The position numbers were made by a program, and so were the translations under genes. Shown piece after piece: positions 1 through 8,152 of a stretch of DNA of 64,000 nt. The notes beneath the pieces were generated by a model. That model was given only the letters and a program-made list of their open reading frames with translations. It made no database searches and was not told the origin of the DNA. Source of the stretch: Geothrix sp. (GTDB lineage Bacteria; Acidobacteriota; Holophagae; Holophagales; Holophagaceae); assembly GCF_020622065.1 (NCBI RefSeq), contig NZ_JAHRYQ010000002.1, positions 1,175,905 through 1,239,904 on the forward strand, given 5' to 3'. Each line of letters starts with the position of its first letter. Positions within the stretch are counted from its first letter, which is position 1.

Positions 1-1
1 G

Positions 2-925
2 GAGACCGACACGCAGATCCGCCTGGCCCAGGCCCGGGCCGGCGCCGTCCCGGACTGGGTGGCGGCGGCCCGCCAGGCCCTGACTCCCTGGATGGCCCAG
101 GCCGAGGCGGCGGTGGACTACGGGGAGGACGAAGGAATCTCTGTGAATATGGGGCGCTTAATTGAAGCGCTTGCCCCGATCCGCGCCCGGTTCCACGTGG
201 AACAAGCCCGCGCCCGGGCCGCGCGGCACCTGCAGCATGGCCTCCGTCTGGCCCTGGTGGGCCGGCCCAATGCCGGGAAGAGCACCTTGTTCAACGCCCT
301 GGCGGGGGAGGACCGGGCCATTGTCACGGACATCCCGGGCACCACCCGGGATGTGCTGGAGGTTCGCTGCGAGTGGCGGGACCTGCCCCTCCGCTTGTTC
401 GACACCGCGGGCCTGCGCGAAACGGCGGATCCGGTCGAGCGCCTGGGCGTGGCCCGGGTCCGACCGGTGCTGGAGGGGGCCGACCTGGTGCTCCACCTCC
501 GGCCGATCCAGGATCCCGACCCCGATCCTGTGCTCCAGGAGGCCCTGGCCCCCTTCGCGGGCAAGGTTCTGGAGGTCCGGACCTTCGCGGACCAAGCTGA
601 ATCCGCGAGCCCGGTCTCCGGCGTGGCCATCGCCGCGCACCAGGGGGACCTGGACGCCCTGGAGACGGCATTGAAGGACCGGGTGCTGGGCGGTCTGGCG
701 CCGGACGCCTGTCTGGGGGCCCTGGCCACGGACCGCCAGGTGGAGCTGCTGGATGACCTGGCCCGGCAGCTGGACCTCCTGCTGGCCCTGCCGCCGGCCT
801 GCCCCCCGGAGCTGCCTGCCTCCCTGCTCCAGGGAGCCTGGGGCCTGCTGGCCCGGCTCACGGGGGAGGACCGCGCCGAGAGCGCCCTGGACGAGCTCTT
901 CAGTGGATTCTGTCTCGGGAAATAG
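2..925 (+). CDS. mnmE: tRNA modification GTPase MnmE, 3' part (5' end outside window)
   Basis: C-terminal two thirds of MnmE, which with MnmG installs the carboxymethylaminomethyl group on U34 of certain tRNAs. The frame is open to the left edge, so the true start lies outside. Visible: helical domain, the P-loop GRPNAGKST, switch region IPGTTRD, DTAGL (G3), and the C-terminal catalytic FCLGK end typical of the family. The distance from P-loop to C terminus matches E. coli MnmE. Oddity: the G4 motif, NKAD in E. coli, reads TFAD here. The 3' end overlaps the convergent EAL gene by 26 bases. A parS-like palindrome lies inside the gene. Identification is firm. Confidence 0.96.
   Translation, partial: ETDTQIRLAQARAGAVPDWVAAARQALTPWMAQAEAAVDYGEDEGISVNMGRLIEALAPIRARFHVEQARARAARHLQHGLRLALVGRPNAGKSTLFNALAGEDRAIVTDIPGTTRDVLEVRCEWRDLPLRLFDTAGLRETADPVERLGVARVRPVLEGADLVLHLRPIQDPDPDPVLQEALAPFAGKVLEVRTFADQAESASPVSGVAIAAHQGDLDALETALKDRVLGGLAPDACLGALATDRQVELLDDLARQLDLLLALPPACPPELPASLLQGAWGLLARLTGEDRAESALDELFSGFCLGK
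189..204. promoter_or_regulatory. parS-like ParB-binding palindrome inside mnmE
   Basis: The 16-mer GGTTCCACGTGGAACA contains the perfect 14-bp palindrome GTTCCACGTGGAAC, one base off the TGTTCCACGTGGAACA form of parS known in Pseudomonas and relatives. mnmE commonly lies in the origin-proximal gene set with mnmG, rsmG and parAB, which supports a real centromere site. No parB is in the window, so the cognate protein cannot be checked. Confidence 0.75.
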
Positions 926-1736
926 GCTCCGGGGGCTGGACGAGGCGGGCGGGCCGCCGCATGAAGCTGCGGAGGTGCCACTCCTGGGGGAAGGGATGCT
1001 CCTTCCAGAGGGCGATGGGTCCCGGAACCCCGAAAAGGTAGCCCTGGAGCAGGGTGACCCCCATCCAGCGGGCGATGCGGAAGTCCTCCACGCTCTCCAG
1101 GTTCTTCGCCAGAACCCGTCCGCCCATCTTGCGGGTCATGTCCACCAGGGCCTCCAGGATGGCCTGCCGCCGGGGGTCGCGGAGCAGCCCCCGGGTCAGG
1201 AGGGGGCTCAGCTTCAGGATGTCCGGCCGGATCTCCAGGATCTGATCCAGGTTGGTCTCGCGCACCCCCACATCGTCCAGCGCCACGCCCACCCCGTGGG
1301 CCCGGAGGTCCTCCAGGACATCGAGGTGCTCCGTGCCCTGCCCCGACCCGCTCTGGACATTCAGCTCCAGGATCAGCCGGGTGAGGGGGATGCCGGCCTC
1401 GGCCGCGCATTCGGCCAGGAAGACCGGAAATTCGGGAAGCAGGGCCAGGGTGGAGGTGTGGACATTGAGGGACAGGAGGGTGCTGTCCGGCAGCTCTCCG
1501 CCCGCCCTCAGCACCCGGGTGAGGCAGGCCACATCCAGGAGGGTGCGGTCCATGGCCCCGTCCCCGGGCGCGCCCATCAGGTCCGGGGTGCCGAGGAAGG
1601 ACTCGTCGGCACCGTGGGCGAAGCCCTCGAAGGCCGTCAAGCGCAGCACATCGCCCCGGAGCTCGAGGATCGGCTGGAAAAAGGCCTGGAGGTTCCGAGT
1701 GACGGCCAGCTGTTGCGCGGATTGGAACAGGGTCAT
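900..1736 (-). CDS. EAL-domain protein, probably degenerate
   Basis: 278 residues, an EAL (c-di-GMP phosphodiesterase) domain over nearly the whole length, with no sensor domain or signal peptide. The EAL motif reads E-G-F, but the Asn (LSLNVH), the Glu (LILELN), the DD pair (LDDVG), the Lys (LKLSP) and QGYLFG are recognisable. The usual KxD is KLS and the AEGVE segment is AKNLE, so two metal/substrate positions are altered and activity is doubtful; it may bind c-di-GMP or a partner instead. The start at 1736 is chosen for GGAG seven bases upstream; an in-frame ATG at 1838 is an alternative. It is convergent with mnmE. Confidence 0.85.
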   Translation of the reverse strand: MTLFQSAQQLAVTRNLQAFFQPILELRGDVLRLTAFEGFAHGADESFLGTPDLMGAPGDGAMDRTLLDVACLTRVLRAGGELPDSTLLSLNVHTSTLALLPEFPVFLAECAAEAGIPLTRLILELNVQSGSGQGTEHLDVLEDLRAHGVGVALDDVGVRETNLDQILEIRPDILKLSPLLTRGLLRDPRRQAILEALVDMTRKMGGRVLAKNLESVEDFRIARWMGVTLLQGYLFGVPGPIALWKEHPFPQEWHLRSFMRRPARLVQPPEPISRDRIH

Positions 1737-1858
1737 GCCTGGCTCCGGTGACCATACCTTGCCCTCCGGGGCGGAAACCCCCGGAGTCGATAGACGGAAC
1801 TCCCAGGCCGGAAGGGTCCGGTCCAGCAGCCACACCATCAGGCTCGTGTGTAACGGCA

Positions 1859-1886
1859 AACATAGAGACGCGGTTGCCTTTAACAA
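1859..1886 (-). promoter_or_regulatory. possible sigma-70 promoter for the EAL gene
   Basis: On the minus strand TTGTTA, a 16-base spacer and TATGTT lie in an AT-rich patch of the 291-base divergent gap between the EAL gene and gatB. It would give a leader of roughly 115 nt to the ATG at 1736, or a very short one to 1838. I see no equally good promoter for gatB and nothing else in this gap. Confidence 0.35.
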
Positions 1887-2027
1887 GCCAAAAACAGGAA
1901 AGATGGCTTGAAAAACAAGGACTTTTTGTTGGTGTTTTTTCGATCTATGAAACACCTCCTGGAATCGCTGGGTTTGCCCGGAGGCCCGGATGGACCGCAG
2001 CCCGCCTACACTGGGGCGGGAGCGCCC

Positions 2028-3485
2028 ATGAATTCGGGGTTTGAAGCCATCATCGGTCTGGAGGTCCATGTCCAGCTGCGGACCCGGTCCAAGATGTTCT
2101 GCGCCTGTCGGAACAGCTATGGGGCGGCGCCGAACAGCCAGACCTGCCCCGTGTGCCTGGGCCTGCCCGGGGCCCTGCCGGCCCTGAACGGCGAAGCCGT
2201 CCGCATGGCCCTCGCACTGGGGCTTTCGGTGGGCGCCCGGATCCGGCCGGACAGTTCCTTCTACCGCAAGCAGTACTTTTATCCGGATCTGCCCAAGGGC
2301 TACCAGATCACCCAGGGGCCCGTGGCCCTGGTGGAAGGTGGCGAGCTGGAGATCCCCGGCGATCCCGCGGTCCGCGGCGGGGCCGGTCCGGTGCGCATCC
2401 GCCTCGAGCGGGCCCACCTGGAGGAGGATGCCGGCAAGAGCAGCCACGACCAGCGCCCCGGCGTCAGCCTGGTGGACCTCAACCGGGCCGGGGTGCCGCT
2501 GCTGGAGGTGGTGGGCGCGCCGGATCTCAGGAGCCCGCAGGAGGCCTCGGAGTTCATGAAGGCCCTGCACCGGCGGGTGGTCTTCCTGGGCATCTGCGAT
2601 GGCAGCCTGGAAGAGGGCAGCTTCCGCTGCGACGCCAATGTGAGCCTGCGGCGGGCGGGCGAGGCCTTCGGTACCCGGGTGGAGGTGAAGAACCTCAACT
2701 CGTTCCGCTTCGTGAAGCAGGCCCTGGCCTTCGAGATCGGACGGCAGGCCGGGCTGCTGGAGCGGGGCCTGCCCGTGCGCCAGGAGACGCGCGGCTGGGA
2801 CGCCCAGGCCGGGGAGACCCGGGCCCAGCGCACCAAGGAAGCCGCCATGGACTACCGCTATTTCCCGGAGCCGGACCTGCCGGTCCTGGGGATCCGGCCC
2901 GAAGAAGTGGAAGCCGTGCGGGCGACCCTGCCCGAACTGCCGGAGGCCAAGGCCGGCCGGTGGCAGGCGGCCTTCGGCCTGGGCCTGGATGAGGCCCATG
3001 CCCTGCTTCAGAGCCCGGCCTTCACGGCCTATTTCGAGGCCCTCACGGCCGCCTGCGGGAGCGGCAAGGCCGCCGCCAACTGGATGCTGGGCGAGGTGAG
3101 CCGCACACTGAACGAGCGGCACCTGGACATCGAGGCCTTCCCCGTGCCCCCCGAGGGCCTGGCGGGCCTGATCCGGCTGGTGGAATCCCACCAGATCGGT
3201 CATGGCGCCGCGCGCGATCAGGTCTTTCCGGCCCTGCTGGCGGGAGAGGGCCCGGCGGAGGCCATCGTGGCCGCCAAGGGGTTGACCCAGACGACCGATC
3301 GCGCGGCCATCGAAGCCCTGGTGGCCGGGGTGCTGGCGGCCCATCCCGGTCCCGTGGCGCAGCTCCGGGGTGGGAAGGAGGGCCTCCGGGGCTTCCTCGT
3401 GGGGCAGGTGCTGAAGGCCGGCGGCGGCAAGGTGGATCCGAAGCGGGTGAACGAGATCCTGGCGGAGGCCCTGGCCAAGGCCTGA
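2028..3485 (+). CDS. gatB: Asp-tRNA(Asn)/Glu-tRNA(Gln) amidotransferase subunit B
   Basis: 485 residues, full family length. GatB is the kinase and tRNA-binding subunit of the GatCAB amidotransferase, which converts mischarged Glu-tRNA(Gln) or Asp-tRNA(Asn) to the amidated forms. Family segments are all present: GLEVHVQL at the N terminus, the Cys pair CAC with CPVCLG, LPKGYQITQ, GVPLLEVV, RCDANVSLR, VEVKNLNSF, and a C-terminal YqeY-like helical domain ending in an Ala/Lys tail. The start at 2028 follows GGGAGCGCCC; the frame is open further upstream, but that part has no family similarity. gatA and gatC are not adjacent, so the complex is encoded at separate loci. Confidence 0.97.
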   Translation: MNSGFEAIIGLEVHVQLRTRSKMFCACRNSYGAAPNSQTCPVCLGLPGALPALNGEAVRMALALGLSVGARIRPDSSFYRKQYFYPDLPKGYQITQGPVALVEGGELEIPGDPAVRGGAGPVRIRLERAHLEEDAGKSSHDQRPGVSLVDLNRAGVPLLEVVGAPDLRSPQEASEFMKALHRRVVFLGICDGSLEEGSFRCDANVSLRRAGEAFGTRVEVKNLNSFRFVKQALAFEIGRQAGLLERGLPVRQETRGWDAQAGETRAQRTKEAAMDYRYFPEPDLPVLGIRPEEVEAVRATLPELPEAKAGRWQAAFGLGLDEAHALLQSPAFTAYFEALTAACGSGKAAANWMLGEVSRTLNERHLDIEAFPVPPEGLAGLIRLVESHQIGHGAARDQVFPALLAGEGPAEAIVAAKGLTQTTDRAAIEALVAGVLAAHPGPVAQLRGGKEGLRGFLVGQVLKAGGGKVDPKRVNEILAEALAKA

Positions 3486-3506
3486 TCCGCACCCCATGCT
3501 GACCCC

Positions 3507-3794
3507 ATGAGCAACGAGATCCCGTCCGCCCTCGCCGCCTACCATCCCGGTGTGGGCCATGTCTGCCACGGGTGCGGCCGCGTGGTCGTGGATGCCATCG
3601 AGACGCCCGGCGAGCCCTTCCGCTGCCTGGACTGCGGCAGCCTGATCCCCACGCCGGAAGACGAGCTGACCCGCGCGGCCATGGAGGACGGGGGAACGGT
3701 CGATGCCGCCGACGACCGGCCCACCGTGTGGCGGCTGGTGGTCGTGATCGCCTTCGCCGTGGTGGCCCTGGCCATCGTGTTCTGGAAGCGGTAG
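3507..3794 (+). CDS. small zinc-ribbon protein with C-terminal membrane anchor
   Basis: 95 residues. Two CxxC-type knuckles (CHGC near residue 20 and CLDC near residue 42) make a rubredoxin/zinc-ribbon-like fold, followed by an acidic linker and one hydrophobic helix from about residue 73 to 92 ending in WKR. It is therefore probably a tail-anchored cytoplasmic metal-binding protein. It starts 21 bases after gatB, on the same strand, and may be cotranscribed. No specific function can be assigned. Confidence 0.75.
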   Translation: MSNEIPSALAAYHPGVGHVCHGCGRVVVDAIETPGEPFRCLDCGSLIPTPEDELTRAAMEDGGTVDAADDRPTVWRLVVVIAFAVVALAIVFWKR

Positions 3795-3831
3795 GGCCGA
3801 CGGGCCTATCCTGGGGATCGGAGCCACGCCG

Positions 3832-5025
3832 ATGCCCAAGCCCTGGGGACCCACCACCACCGCCATCCACGCCGGGAAGCACTTCAATCCCACCCGGGCC
3901 GTGACCACGCCGATCTTCCAGACCTCCGTCTTTGAGTTGCTGGAGAATCGCGAGGGCGCCGAGTTCGCAGCCGCCATCGAGCCGCCCGCCTTCTACACCC
4001 GCTGGGGCAATCCGAACAGCAGCGAGGTCGAGGCCGTGCTGGCGGAGCTGGAGGGCGCCGAACGAGCCCTGGTGACGGCCTCCGGCATGGCGGCCTTCGC
4101 GCTGGTCTTCGAGGCTTTCCTCAAGGCGGGCGATCACCTGGTGGCCCCCGCCGCCATCTACCTGGGCACCGAGCAGCTCATCCGCCGCTGGGAGGCCCAG
4201 CGGGGCCTGACGGTCACCTGGATCCAGAACACACTGGATCTGGACGAGTGGGCGGCGGCCATCCGGCCCGAGACCCGCATGATCTGGGTGGAGACACCCT
4301 CGAATCCCACCCTGGCCCTCACGGATCTGGCGGCGGTGGCGGCTCTCGGGAAGCGGCACGGCATCCGCACCGTGGCGGACAACACCTTCCCCAGCCCCAT
4401 CCACACGAAGCCCCTGCGCTTCGGCTTCGACCTCAGCGTGGCCTCGGCCACCAAGTACCTGGCGGGCCACTCGGATGTGGTGGCGGGCGTGATCGCGGGC
4501 TCCGACGCGGATGTGGTGGCCTGCTGGCACCTCACCAAAGTCATGGGGCCCACCCTGGATCCCATGGCGGCCTGGCTGCTGCACCGGGGCCTCAAGACGC
4601 TCGCCCTGCGGGTTCGTCGGGCCTCGGACAACGCCCAGGCCCTGGCCCAGTGGCTGCTCTGGCAGCCCCATGTGGCGCGGGTGGACTACCCGGGCCTCCC
4701 CACCCATCCCGGCCATGAGGTCGCCGCCCGCCAGATGGAGACGGGCTTCGGGGCCATGATCGGCTTCGAGCTGCGGGCCGGGCTGCGCGCGGGCCAGTGC
4801 TTCTGCGAGGCCCTGGAGGTGATCACCCGCGGCGTGAGCCTGGGCGGCGTGGAAAGCCTCATCCAGCATCCCGCGAGCATGAGCCACCTGAAGACCGCCC
4901 CCGAGGTGAAGGCCCGCCTGGGCATTTCGGATGGCCTGCTGCGCTTCTCCGTGGGCATCGAGGATCAGCCCGACCTCATCGCCGACCTGGAGAAGGGCTT
5001 CCAGGCCGCCGCGGAGGCCCGGTGA
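3832..5025 (+). CDS. Cys/Met-metabolism PLP enzyme (O-acetylhomoserine sulfhydrylase / cystathionine gamma-synthase type)
   Basis: 397 residues, a complete fold-type I PLP enzyme of the Cys/Met metabolism family. Visible: YTRWGNP near residue 56, SGMAA (phosphate loop) near 84, the PLP-ring Asp in VADNTF (D183), the Schiff-base Lys in SATKYLAG (K208), and the C-terminal SLGGVESLI and HPASMSH signature. Sequence alone does not separate sulfhydrylase, gamma-synthase and gamma-lyase. The neighbour decides: its stop overlaps the start of a ThiS-like sulfur carrier, which favours homocysteine synthesis with protein-bound sulfide. It is preceded by the small zinc-ribbon gene. Confidence 0.9.
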   Translation: MPKPWGPTTTAIHAGKHFNPTRAVTTPIFQTSVFELLENREGAEFAAAIEPPAFYTRWGNPNSSEVEAVLAELEGAERALVTASGMAAFALVFEAFLKAGDHLVAPAAIYLGTEQLIRRWEAQRGLTVTWIQNTLDLDEWAAAIRPETRMIWVETPSNPTLALTDLAAVAALGKRHGIRTVADNTFPSPIHTKPLRFGFDLSVASATKYLAGHSDVVAGVIAGSDADVVACWHLTKVMGPTLDPMAAWLLHRGLKTLALRVRRASDNAQALAQWLLWQPHVARVDYPGLPTHPGHEVAARQMETGFGAMIGFELRAGLRAGQCFCEALEVITRGVSLGGVESLIQHPASMSHLKTAPEVKARLGISDGLLRFSVGIEDQPDLIADLEKGFQAAAEAR

Positions 5026-5222
5026 AGCTCCAGATCAATGGGGAGGTCCGGGAAACCCCGGCCCTGAGCACGGTGGCCGATCTGGCGGCCTGGCTGGCCC
5101 TGCCCGCCTTCGGGAGCGCCATCGAACTCAACGGCGAAGTCATCCGCCGCGCCGACCACCGGGCCACCCCCCTGAAGGAGGGGGATCGCCTGGAGGTCGT
5201 GCGGCTGGTGGGCGGCGGCTGA
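5022..5222 (+). CDS. ThiS/MoaD-like sulfur carrier protein
   Basis: 66 residues, beta-grasp sulfur carrier. It opens with the ThiS-type strand VKLQINGE, has the AIELNGEVI core, the EGDRLEVV strand and a C-terminal VGGG end, where carriers end in GG and are thiocarboxylated on the last Gly. The GTG start at 5022 overlaps the TGA of the sulfhydrylase, so translation is coupled. No thiG, thiF or thiH is nearby, arguing against a purely thiamine role. A carrier dedicated to methionine sulfur transfer is the inferred alternative. The extra third Gly might need trimming or be tolerated. Confidence 0.85.
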   Translation: MKLQINGEVRETPALSTVADLAAWLALPAFGSAIELNGEVIRRADHRATPLKEGDRLEVVRLVGGG

Positions 5223-5265
5223 GGGCGGGTTTCCGGCGCTCGCCGGTCCGTTTCCCGGGGGCCGG

Positions 5266-6945
5266 TCAATTCACGCTGATCGTGTAGCCGTAGGTTCCGG
5301 TGGCGGTGGTGGCCCCGGCGCGCACCCGGGCCACATAGACGCCGGCGGGCAGGTTGGAGGGGCTCAGGGTGCGGGTGCTGCCGGGGGTGCTGAAGCTGCC
5401 CATGACCCAGCCGCCGGGGCCGATGAGCTCCAGGTAGAAGTCCTGGCCGCCGGTGGGCGTCATGGTGATGGTGCGGGCCCCGCCCCCGTGGGTGAAGCGC
5501 CAGGCCTGGCTCTGGTTCCGGTCGTAGTAGAGGTCGGCGCTGGGGGCGTAGGTCTGGAGCGTGCCCGCGGCGCTGAGGGGCAGGCCGCTGGTCTGCCAGA
5601 GGGCCGTGCCGGCGAAATAGGTCGCGTTGGGGTTGGGCACGGCCTCGAGGGCCAGCTCGGTCAGGATCGTGCTCCAGGTGGAGGTGCTGACGCGGCTGGC
5701 CACGCCCTGCAGGTAGGTGGGGTAGCAGCCCAGGGTGGCCTGCTCGTACTCGCCGGTGCCATCGGCGTAGGGCGTGGTGGAACGAACGGCGGCCCAGAGG
5801 GTCTGGAGGCCCGGCTGGGCGCCCCCCAGGGCGTTCTTCCACAGGCCCCAGAGGCTCACGGCGATGGAGCCGCGGGTGAACTCGCCCTTGGTCGCGAGGG
5901 GCACGGCGCCGTGGCTGCTGAGGTCGAAGGTGTAGACCTGGGCCACGCCACCCGCATCCACATAGCTGTCCAGGAGGCGGCTGTCGTTCCGCACGGCCCC
6001 GGCCAGGAAGTCGGAGAAACCGGCCACGAAGGCGGCGGTGGATTCGCTCTGCTCCGTGCGGTCCACCCACACATTGTCGTTGTCCCGGCGCAGGAGGGAG
6101 AGGCTGCTGCTGCCATCGGCCTTGTAGCTGTGGTCCGCGAAGAGGAGGCGGGCGAAGCTCTCCTGCAGCACCCCGTCATCCCACTCGTCGGTCTCCGTGT
6201 TGGCGGCGCCGCTGCCCAGGCCATAGACGCCGTGGCTGAAGATGGCGCGGTTGCTGTCGGTCACCAGGTAGGTGTTCCCGGGGGCCGGGGCCAGGGCGGG
6301 GTAGGTGCGGGCCTGGTCGGCGGGGTTGGTGCTGGTGGTCCAGAAGGTGTGCAGGTTGGGCAGGCGCAGCGAGGCCGAGCCGTCCATGTCGCGCACGGCC
6401 GCCCCGAAGGCCACGGCCTGGTCCGCGATGTTGAAGGCTCCGGCGATGCGGTTCCCCGCCAGGGCGGTGACGGCCAGGGTGCCGTCCTGGTTGGCGAGGA
6501 AGGCGCTGCTGGTGACGCTCCATACGGGAATGGCGCTGAAGGTGGCCAGGTCCGTGGTACCGGGCAGCGGGGCGTTCTTCACGCTGCCCCGCAGGAAGAA
6601 GCTGTTGGGATCGGCGCTGGGCACCTGGTACTGGGCATAGACCCGTACGAAGACCTGGGCGCCCCGGGGCACGAAGGCCGTGCCGGTGCCATCGCTGCCG
6701 AGGTAGCCCGAGGCCAGCAGGGCGCTGGATCCGGCGTCCCGCACCTCGGCCCAGCAGTAGCGGGCCGGACGCAGGGTGGTGGTCCCGAAGCCCGCGGGCG
6801 TGAGGGGTCGCTTCTCGAACTGGGCCTGGAGGGTGATCTTGGCATCGGAGTAGGCGGGGACATCGCTCCCGCCGCCGCCGCCGCAGGCGGCCAGGAGCAC
6901 CAGGGCGGTGAGGCCGGTGAGAAATCGCCAGGTTGGAAGGCGCAT
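5266..6945 (-). CDS. large secreted lipoprotein with C-terminal PPC-like domain
   Basis: 559 residues. The N terminus is a type II signal peptide with lipobox LAAC followed by a poly-Gly linker, so it is lipidated and exported. The C-terminal 80 residues (from about 475) look like a bacterial pre-peptidase C-terminal beta domain: a run of Thr/Gly strands ending in GTYGYTISVN. The middle is rich in Ala, Thr and Asp with no catalytic motif that I recognise. The start follows GGAGCCCCC-ATG. It stands alone, convergent with the ThiS-like gene. Function unknown; a surface-exposed binding or substrate-processing protein is a guess. Confidence 0.85.
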   Translation of the reverse strand: MRLPTWRFLTGLTALVLLAACGGGGGSDVPAYSDAKITLQAQFEKRPLTPAGFGTTTLRPARYCWAEVRDAGSSALLASGYLGSDGTGTAFVPRGAQVFVRVYAQYQVPSADPNSFFLRGSVKNAPLPGTTDLATFSAIPVWSVTSSAFLANQDGTLAVTALAGNRIAGAFNIADQAVAFGAAVRDMDGSASLRLPNLHTFWTTSTNPADQARTYPALAPAPGNTYLVTDSNRAIFSHGVYGLGSGAANTETDEWDDGVLQESFARLLFADHSYKADGSSSLSLLRRDNDNVWVDRTEQSESTAAFVAGFSDFLAGAVRNDSRLLDSYVDAGGVAQVYTFDLSSHGAVPLATKGEFTRGSIAVSLWGLWKNALGGAQPGLQTLWAAVRSTTPYADGTGEYEQATLGCYPTYLQGVASRVSTSTWSTILTELALEAVPNPNATYFAGTALWQTSGLPLSAAGTLQTYAPSADLYYDRNQSQAWRFTHGGGARTITMTPTGGQDFYLELIGPGGWVMGSFSTPGSTRTLSPSNLPAGVYVARVRAGATTATGTYGYTISVN

Positions 6946-7021
6946 GGGGGCTCCGGGGTGGGATGGCTTCCAGGTTCAAGGGTCGTGCCAGGACCTCGCA
7001 GGGGCCAGTCTGGCGTACAGA

Positions 7022-8152
7022 CTAACGCCAGACTTCCCAGCGTCCCCCGGGCCATCGGGCCCGGCCGCGAAGGGCCCAGGAGGCCGGCAGCCTGAGGTCC
7101 AGCGGGGTTCCGCCCGCGGGCGCGTCGCTCTGGAAGCGATGGAATTCATCGGCGAGGCCCTGCTCGAGGAAGCCGCGGACCAGGGTGCCCCCGCCCTCCA
7201 CGAGCACCCGCCCCACGCCCCGGGCCGCGAGTTCGTGCAACAGGTGACGCAAACTGCATCCCCGCGAGCCCGGCGGCAGGCGCAGGTCTTCCACGCCCCG
7301 CAGGGGCTCGGGATCACCGGTGACGGCCCGGAGGGCGGGCTGGCCGGCGACGGGCTGCCAGACCCGGGCCCCGGCGGGCACCTGACCCGCGTTGTCCAGA
7401 ACCACCCGGTGGAAGATCCGGTGGGGCGCCGTGGGCGCGGACCAGCGGTCGGTGAGCTGGGGATCGTCCACCTCGGCCGTGTGGCGGCCCACGACGATGG
7501 CCTCGGCGGCCCGCCGCAGGGCATGGCCCAGGCGCTGGATGTCCGGCGGCGTGATGGGCGTGGTCCGGCCCGCGGGCCCCAGCGCCCCGTCGGAGCCCAG
7601 GGCCAGCTTGAGGCTCACCCAGGGCAGGCCCGTGCGGATGAGCTTGAAGAAGGGGGCGTGGAAGCGGGCGCACGCCTCCCCGAGGACGCCCTCCTCGACG
7701 GCGAGCCCCTGGGCCCGGAGGATGGCCAGGCCGCCCCCGTCCACCCGCGGGTTGGGATCGCGCACCCCCACCACCACGCGCACCACGCCCGCCTGGATGA
7801 GGGCCAGGGTGCAAGGCCCCGTGCGCCCCTGGTGGCAGCAGGGCTCGAGGGTGACATAGGCCGTGGCACCGCCCACATCCGCATCGCGGGCCTCGGCGTC
7901 GCGCAGGGCCATGATCTCGCCGTGGGGGTCGCCGGCACGGGTGTGGACCCCGGCGCCGATCACCCGGTTCCCCTTTACGAGCACGCAGCCCACGGGGGGG
8001 TTGGGGCTGGCGAGGCCCACGCCCTTCAGGCCCTCGCGCAGGGCCAGGGCCATGAAGCGGGCATCGCCCGTCAGGGCCTCCGGGTCGGGCCAGGGGCCGC
8101 CCGTGGCCAGGGCCCAGGCCAACTCCGGCGTGAGGATCGGGTCGTCAGGCAT
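7022..8152 (-). CDS. ribD: bifunctional riboflavin biosynthesis deaminase/reductase RibD
   Basis: 376 residues. The N-terminal deaminase domain carries the zinc signature (HGE in GDPHGEIMAL, then EPCCHQGRTGPC) and NPPVG. The C-terminal reductase domain has the LKLALGSDG strand and the VLVEGGGTL motif near the end. It converts 2,5-diamino-6-ribosylamino-pyrimidinone phosphate to 5-amino-6-ribitylamino-uracil phosphate. The start overlaps the ftsY stop by 8 bases, so it is translated from the ftsY transcript. ribF is elsewhere in the window; no ribE, ribBA or ribH is present. Confidence 0.95.
   Translation of the reverse strand: MPDDPILTPELAWALATGGPWPDPEALTGDARFMALALREGLKGVGLASPNPPVGCVLVKGNRVIGAGVHTRAGDPHGEIMALRDAEARDADVGGATAYVTLEPCCHQGRTGPCTLALIQAGVVRVVVGVRDPNPRVDGGGLAILRAQGLAVEEGVLGEACARFHAPFFKLIRTGLPWVSLKLALGSDGALGPAGRTTPITPPDIQRLGHALRRAAEAIVVGRHTAEVDDPQLTDRWSAPTAPHRIFHRVVLDNAGQVPAGARVWQPVAGQPALRAVTGDPEPLRGVEDLRLPPGSRGCSLRHLLHELAARGVGRVLVEGGGTLVRGFLEQGLADEFHRFQSDAPAGGTPLDLRLPASWALRGRARWPGGRWEVWR

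Noticed and set aside
900-3977. Minus-strand frame of over 1000 codons extending the EAL protein far upstream
   Set aside because: The part beyond about 1838 is antisense to gatB and its flanks, and carries no EAL similarity; only the 3' 279 codons are kept as a gene.
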